Positions 6,880-11,189 of a stretch of DNA of 11,189 nucleotides are shown piece by piece. The first letter of the stretch is position 1; each line of letters starts with the position of its first letter. The notes beneath the pieces were generated by a model, which saw nothing but the letters and a program-made list of their open reading frames with translations, was not told the DNA's origin and searched no databases. The DNA comes from JAAYUD01 sp036846645 (GTDB lineage: Bacteria > Bacteroidota > Bacteroidia > Bacteroidales > Bacteroidaceae), in the NCBI GenBank assembly GCA_036846645.1, contig DAIUBN010000099.1:1-11189 (forward strand), given 5' to 3'. The position numbers were made by a program, and so were the translations under genes.

Positions 6880-8241
6880 ATGAAAGATTCTCGTCGTAAC
6901 TATTTGACGTTTCGTGCCTTCTTGAAGGAATATTTCGATATGCAGAAAGAGAAGGAGAACCAAAGCGAAGTCATCGAATTTATTCGAAATGGAATAGAGT
7001 ATAAGGGAGCCCGTTTGTGGATTCTTCTTATATCTATTGTGATAGCTTCTGTGGGGTTGAACGTTAATGCGATTTATGTGATTATCGGTGCGATGCTTAT
7101 CTCACCGATGATGGGGCCATTGATGGGTATCGGACTATCGGTAGGAATGAGCGACTTCGGACTCATGAAACGTTCGCTCAAGAGTTATATCATGACGACG
7201 CTGTTCAGTCTTGTTACCGCAACCTTGTATTTTGTTATTTCACCGATTAGTGTTGTTCCTTCCGATTTTATCTTTCAGACTACGCCGACTTTCTATAATG
7301 TTGTGATAGCTTTTGCCGGTGGTTTGGCCGGATTCATTGCTTTGTCGACCACAAAGAAGGGTACTGTTTTGGTAGGTGTTGCTATTGTTACGGCTCTTAT
7401 TCCTCCATTGTGTGCTGCTGGTTATGGACTCTCTTCTCACAACTTCATTGTGTTCTTGGGCGCTCTTTACCTCTATTTTATCGATTCACTCTTTATATGT
7501 GTCGCTACTTTCATTGGTACACGGTGGTTCAATTATCCCAAGAAAGAATATGTAAGTCCGAAGCAAGAAAGAAGAGTGCGTCGTTATATGTACCTCATGG
7601 CTTTTGTATCTCTTTGTCCTGTTGTTTATATGTCGATAGGTATTATCGATAATGCCATCTTCAATGCCCATGCCAATCGCTTTGTCAGTGAGCAATTCAA
7701 TTATAAAGGTTCGAGTGTCGTTTACAACAAATGTTTGAACAATCCGGATGGAGAAAAGATTATTCAGGTGGTGTTGGCAGGAAAAGAACTTCAGCCTTCG
7801 ACTATCGAACAAATAAGAACTAAGCTTCCGGAGTATAAATTGGATGGTGTAGAGCTCGAAGTTCTACAAGGAATTAAAGGAAATGACATCAATCCATCAC
7901 ATATTCATAGTATGATGATGTATCCCCGAGAAAAGTCCTTGACGAAATATGCGCCGCCAAGTAAGAATTCCGACTCACCCACCGAGCTGAACAAATTTAT
8001 CGCAAACCAGAGCCTTAGTCAACAACTGACGTCGGAGGTAAAGGTGCTATTCCCGAATGTTTTAGCTCTTAATATTGGTAATTTGTATCAACAAGCAGAT
8101 TCTTCAAAAGAGATAGATACACTTAAAATGGCCGTTGTGCAGTTCAGAAAGAAGGCTTCTGATAAAGAAAAGACAAAATTGAATACTTGGTTGAAGGTAA
8201 GAACGAAAGAAACCAAAGACTATAGTTTGATAGTGAAATAA
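6880..8241 (+). CDS. DUF389 family membrane protein of unknown function
   Basis: This 453-residue protein matches the DUF389 (TIGR00341/TIGR00271-like) family of uncharacterised membrane proteins. After a charged N-terminal segment of about 45 residues come roughly six or seven membrane helices: about 46-62, 64-88, 104-120, 138-156, 161-182, 187-213 and 236-256. Family signatures are GAMLISPMMGPLMGIGLSVG (70-89) and VTALIPPLCAAGYGL (170-184). The rest, about 260-453, is soluble and rich in charged residues. Its IIQVVLAGKELQPSTIEQIR segment looks like the start of a small alpha/beta domain, and topology would place it on one face of the membrane, perhaps the periplasm. The biochemical role is not known. 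It sits 5 bp after the flippase and 17 bp before the peptidase, so it is probably translated from the same mRNA. Confidence 0.88.
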   Translation: MKDSRRNYLTFRAFLKEYFDMQKEKENQSEVIEFIRNGIEYKGARLWILLISIVIASVGLNVNAIYVIIGAMLISPMMGPLMGIGLSVGMSDFGLMKRSLKSYIMTTLFSLVTATLYFVISPISVVPSDFIFQTTPTFYNVVIAFAGGLAGFIALSTTKKGTVLVGVAIVTALIPPLCAAGYGLSSHNFIVFLGALYLYFIDSLFICVATFIGTRWFNYPKKEYVSPKQERRVRRYMYLMAFVSLCPVVYMSIGIIDNAIFNAHANRFVSEQFNYKGSSVVYNKCLNNPDGEKIIQVVLAGKELQPSTIEQIRTKLPEYKLDGVELEVLQGIKGNDINPSHIHSMMMYPREKSLTKYAPPSKNSDSPTELNKFIANQSLSQQLTSEVKVLFPNVLALNIGNLYQQADSSKEIDTLKMAVVQFRKKASDKEKTKLNTWLKVRTKETKDYSLIVK

Positions 8242-8258
8242 GAACAGAACGAATATTG

Positions 8259-10388
8259 ATGAAAAGATTAACGATTCTTTTATTGGGCATTATATTATTG
8301 TCGCCGTGTGTCCATGCCGATGAGGGTATGTGGCTTTTGTCCCAATTGAATAAAACGACATACAAGACGATGAAAGATATGGGTTTCCTCTTGCCCTACG
8401 ATAAGTTATATAATGCCAAGACCCCGTCACTCAAAGATGCTATCGTCAGTTTCGGTGGATTCTGTTCGGGTGTTGTAGTCTCATCAGATGGACTCGTCTT
8501 TACTAATCATCATTGCGGACTGAGTTGTGTACAGCAACATTCTTCAGAAACACATAATTACTTGGATAACGGTTTTGTCGCTCATTCTTTTAAAGAAGAA
8601 CTTCCCAATCCCGAACTTTACGTACGTTTCTTGCTTTATACGAAAGATGTAACTAAGAGAGTGCTGAAGGTCGTGAAACCTGATATGAACGAGCAGCAAC
8701 GTAATATGGCAGTCGATTCTATGCGCCAGATTATTGTTTCTGGCGTATTAGGAAAAGATTCCACTCTTTCGGCAGAAGTAGATGCTTACTTTGACGGCAG
8801 TGAGTATTGCTTGTCTGTTTATCGCACTTTTACCGATGTCCGATTAGTATTTGCGCCTCCTTCATCGGTAGGTCAGTTTGGTTGGGATACTGATAATTGG
8901 ATGTGGCCCCGTCATACAGGTGATTTTACCGTTTTTAGAATATATGCCGATAAGAATAACCGCCCTGCAGATTATTCACCAGATAATGTTCCCTATCATC
9001 CGCTGTACTTCGCGCCTGTTTCTTTGTCCGGTTATCAAGAAGGAGATTTCAGTATGACATTAGGGTACCCCGGTTCTACCGAGCGATATCTCTCCTCATA
9101 CGGTGTTGACGAGATGAACAAATGTAATCGTCAGGCCATGATTGATGTTCGTGGCGTGAAGTTGGCTATTTGGAAACAAGCAATGGACTCCAACCCGCTG
9201 ACAAAGATAGAATATGCGTCGAAATACAGTGAAAGTTCCAACTATTGGAAGAATAGTATCGGAATGAACAAGGCCGTGAAGCAACTCAAGATATTGGAAG
9301 ATAGAAGAAAGATAGAATCAGCATTGCAGCATTGGATAGATAGCAGCGCAGACGAGAAAAAGGATATTCATCTATTGTCTGACATGAAAACTGCATACGA
9401 TGAACGTTTTGCATCGAATAGGGCACAAGCTTATTTTGGTGAGACTTTCTTCAATGGCGTCGAACTGTTGCAGTTTGCCACGGATTTAATGAATTTCGAC
9501 TTTAATGCGGGCGATAAAGAAGTGAAATCTGGTCTTGAGGCATTGGTCAAGAGCTATAAGAACTATGATATGGAGCTCGACAAGAAAGTTTGCAAGGCTT
9601 TGCTGAAAGAGTATCGTTGTAAGGTGGATACCGCCTTCCTTCCCGATTTTTATCGCACGATATCAAAACAATATGTTTCTGAAGATGCATTTGTCGATTC
9701 TCTATATGCCAAGTCGCAGTTGACTTCGTTAAAAGGACTGCAACGTTTCTTAGACAGAGACTCTACTTATCATATTATGAAAGATCCGGCAATAGTGTTG
9801 AGTACCGATTTGGTGGTGAAATACTTGGAACTCGGGTTCGGCAGTTATAAACAGACAAGTGTTATTTCTAGTGGAGAACGCGAACTCTCTGCTGCTCTTC
9901 GTCGTATGAACTACGAGCGTCACTATTACCCTGATGCCAATTCTACGATGCGTTTAAGCTATGGCTCGATAGGTAGCTATTACCCTCAAGATGGTGTCAA
10001 ATACAATTATTTTACTACTGCTAAAGGAATATTAGAGAAAGTAAGAGCTCATAAAGGTGATCATGATTTTGCGATAAAACCGGAACTTCAGCAGATGTTG
10101 GAGAAGAAAGATTTCGGTAAATACGGCAATAATGACGGTACGATGAACGTTTGCTTCATCTCCAACAACGATATTACCGGAGGCAATTCAGGCAGTGCCA
10201 TGTTCAATAAGAAGGGCGAACTGATGGGATTGGCTTTTGATGGAAATTGGGAGGCAATGAGTAGCGATTTGCGATATGAGCCCCAACTGCAACGTTGCAT
10301 TGGCGTTGACATAAGATATGTATTGTTTTTAATCGATAAGTATGGCAAGGCAAGCAATATCATCAACGAATTGAATATTGTGAAGTGA
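8259..10388 (+). CDS. S46 family dipeptidyl-peptidase, DPP7-like (periplasmic)
   Basis: This 709-residue serine peptidase of family S46 removes dipeptides from peptide N-termini, feeding amino-acid catabolism in Bacteroidetes. I start it at ATG 8259; the TTG at 8256 is not needed. Residues 1-20 are a Sec signal peptide (MKR, then a Leu/Ile core) with cleavage likely after VHA, leaving DEGMW, the usual mature start of S46 enzymes. No lipobox fits (SPC has Pro before Cys). The catalytic triad is H85 (FTNHHCG), D222 (WPRHTGDF) and S644 (GGNSGSA). Residue 662, 18 after the Ser, is Gly in LAFDGNWEAMSSD. This position is Gly673 in Porphyromonas gingivalis DPP7 and Arg673 in the acidic-specific DPP11, so a preference for hydrophobic or broad P1 residues is inferred. 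The length is normal. It is the last gene of the ruvB-led run. Confidence 0.95.
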   Translation: MKRLTILLLGIILLSPCVHADEGMWLLSQLNKTTYKTMKDMGFLLPYDKLYNAKTPSLKDAIVSFGGFCSGVVVSSDGLVFTNHHCGLSCVQQHSSETHNYLDNGFVAHSFKEELPNPELYVRFLLYTKDVTKRVLKVVKPDMNEQQRNMAVDSMRQIIVSGVLGKDSTLSAEVDAYFDGSEYCLSVYRTFTDVRLVFAPPSSVGQFGWDTDNWMWPRHTGDFTVFRIYADKNNRPADYSPDNVPYHPLYFAPVSLSGYQEGDFSMTLGYPGSTERYLSSYGVDEMNKCNRQAMIDVRGVKLAIWKQAMDSNPLTKIEYASKYSESSNYWKNSIGMNKAVKQLKILEDRRKIESALQHWIDSSADEKKDIHLLSDMKTAYDERFASNRAQAYFGETFFNGVELLQFATDLMNFDFNAGDKEVKSGLEALVKSYKNYDMELDKKVCKALLKEYRCKVDTAFLPDFYRTISKQYVSEDAFVDSLYAKSQLTSLKGLQRFLDRDSTYHIMKDPAIVLSTDLVVKYLELGFGSYKQTSVISSGERELSAALRRMNYERHYYPDANSTMRLSYGSIGSYYPQDGVKYNYFTTAKGILEKVRAHKGDHDFAIKPELQQMLEKKDFGKYGNNDGTMNVCFISNNDITGGNSGSAMFNKKGELMGLAFDGNWEAMSSDLRYEPQLQRCIGVDIRYVLFLIDKYGKASNIINELNIVK

Positions 10389-10428
10389 ATGTTTGCTCAT
10401 AATTTATGATTGAAAAATATTGAAAGGG

Positions 10429-10459
10429 TTGGCTGTATGGAAAACATTTTATAGCTTTG
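10429..10459 (+). promoter_or_regulatory. Bacteroidetes-type promoter for the acyltransferase gene
   Basis: TTG at 10429-10431 (TTGG through 10432) is followed by about 20 bp and then TAGCTTTG at 10452-10459, matching TAnnTTTG with a proper spacer. The transcript would start near 10466, with a leader of about 40 nt before the ATG at 10507. This separates the acyltransferase from the preceding operon. Confidence 0.6.
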
Positions 10460-10506
10460 CCCGATGTTGAAATTTGATTTTTAATGAATTCTTGAAATAT
10501 TAGCAA

Positions 10507-11189
10507 ATGAAAGATTACTTGCATCCATTTCTATATTACCTGGTATTTGTGTTTTGGTTTTGTGCTTCTCTACTGCCACTAAGGGTATTATATATCTTTT
10601 CCGATTTCCTCTTCTGCCTGGTTTATTATGTTGCTCGTTATCGTCGCAGAATAGTCAGAAAGAATCTATGCGACTCTTTTCCCGACAAAAGCTTGAAAGA
10701 GATTATTCACATAGAGAAAGGCTTCTACTCTTTCTTTTGTGATTATCTGGTCGAAACCATCAAACTCTTTTCAATTAGTAGGGAGCAGATGCAACGTCGC
10801 ATGAAATTTGAAGGAGTAGACGAATTGCAAAATGAAATCGATAAAGGCCGCTCTTGCTCTGTATATCTAGGCCATTACTGCAACTGGGAATGGATTAGTT
10901 CGTTGCCCATGTATTTTGGCAAGGAAGTGATATTCGGACAAATCTATCATGCTCTCGAGAATAAATGGTTCGACAGGCTTTTCCTTTATATGAGAGGTCG
11001 TTTCGGGGCTAAATCCATAGAGAAGGAAGAATCATTCAAGTATATCATGTCTTGGCGTAAAAATGGCATTTCAACTATTGTGGGTTATATTGCCGATCAA
11101 GTACCCGGTTACAACAGCATGCATTACTTTACTCAGTTTATGAATCATGATACACCGGTCTTTTCGGGTGCCGAACGAATAGCTAGGGT
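10507..11189 (+). CDS. LpxL/HtrB-family lipid A late acyltransferase, 5' part (3' end outside window)
   Basis: This gene is visible for 227 codons before the window ends, still open. It belongs to the lysophospholipid/lipid A acyltransferase family that adds a secondary acyl chain to lipid A at the inner leaflet of the inner membrane. A hydrophobic anchor spans about 9-42, followed by the basic RYRRRIVRKNLCDSFPD stretch (44-60), equivalent to the RxxNL pattern of HtrB proteins. The catalytic H-x4-E motif is in GHYCNWEW (H123, E128). YIADQVPG (194-201) is the conserved downstream block (compare DQ.P in LpxL), and TPVFSGAERIA (216-226) also fits. It has its own likely promoter after a 118-bp gap. 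Without the C-terminus, acyl-chain preference cannot be judged. Other lipids such as aminolipids are possible acceptors in this family, but lipid A is most likely. Confidence 0.92.
   Translation, partial: MKDYLHPFLYYLVFVFWFCASLLPLRVLYIFSDFLFCLVYYVARYRRRIVRKNLCDSFPDKSLKEIIHIEKGFYSFFCDYLVETIKLFSISREQMQRRMKFEGVDELQNEIDKGRSCSVYLGHYCNWEWISSLPMYFGKEVIFGQIYHALENKWFDRLFLYMRGRFGAKSIEKEESFKYIMSWRKNGISTIVGYIADQVPGYNSMHYFTQFMNHDTPVFSGAERIAR

Noticed and set aside
8256..8258. TTG as start of the S46 peptidase
   Set aside because: An ATG follows immediately at 8259 and gives a normal signal peptide, so the extra codon is unnecessary.
10397..10409. Palindrome TCATAA-T-TTATGA just after the peptidase stop codon
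   Set aside because: It is too short and AT-rich for a terminator, with no following T-run; as an operator it has no supporting copy elsewhere in the window.
10554..10742. Plus-strand ORF of 62 codons
   Set aside because: It lies out of frame inside the LpxL/HtrB-type gene, whose frame from 10507 carries the catalytic motif.
1..11189. Mobile element, CRISPR array, tRNA or a defence island
   Set aside because: No transposase, integrase, regularly spaced repeats, tRNA-like cloverleaf or cluster of defence genes was seen; the one toxin-like module is isolated among housekeeping genes.

Overview
The window reads as an ordinary chromosomal stretch from a member of the Bacteroidales (Bacteroides/Prevotella/Parabacteroides-like). 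Evidence for this is a moderately AT-rich base composition, promoters of the Bacteroidetes type (TTTG about 19-20 bp before TAnnTTTG) in place of E. coli-type boxes, AT-rich leaders without strong Shine-Dalgarno sequences, an S46 dipeptidyl-peptidase of the DPP7 kind, a fused SpmA-SpmB protein in a presumed non-sporulator, and a YbeY with a Bacteroidetes-style variant zinc site. No tRNA, rRNA, CRISPR array, insertion sequence or phage gene was seen.

Layout. At 2-943 is the 3' part of an exported-type alkaline phosphatase/nucleotide pyrophosphatase-fold enzyme whose beginning lies outside the window. At 1045-1625 is a compact two-gene module: a 50-codon lysine-rich ORF (candidate antitoxin) 5 bp before a PIN-domain ribonuclease (VapC-like), behind one of the two best promoter matches in the window. 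A minus-strand AlkD-type DNA glycosylase (1719-2441) converges on the toxin and diverges from the next unit. At 2543-4213 are spmAB and ybeY, 12 bp apart. At 4347-10388 four tightly spaced genes form a probable operon: ruvB, a polysaccharide-type flippase, a DUF389 membrane protein and a periplasmic DPP7-like peptidase. After a 118-bp gap with a good promoter, an LpxL/HtrB-type lipid A acyltransferase begins at 10507 and runs off the right edge.

How the genes fit together. Two themes recur. Genome and RNA upkeep is represented by AlkD, RuvB, YbeY and the PIN nuclease. Cell-envelope functions and peptide nutrition are represented by the flippase, DUF389, DPP7, LpxL and the phosphatase. The neighbours look like housekeeping genes rather than a single dedicated pathway. 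The most notable items are the tiny antitoxin-like gene, the replaced third metal ligand in YbeY, the DPP7-type specificity residue, and the linkage of ruvB to envelope genes. I did not find convincing evidence for a new multi-gene system.
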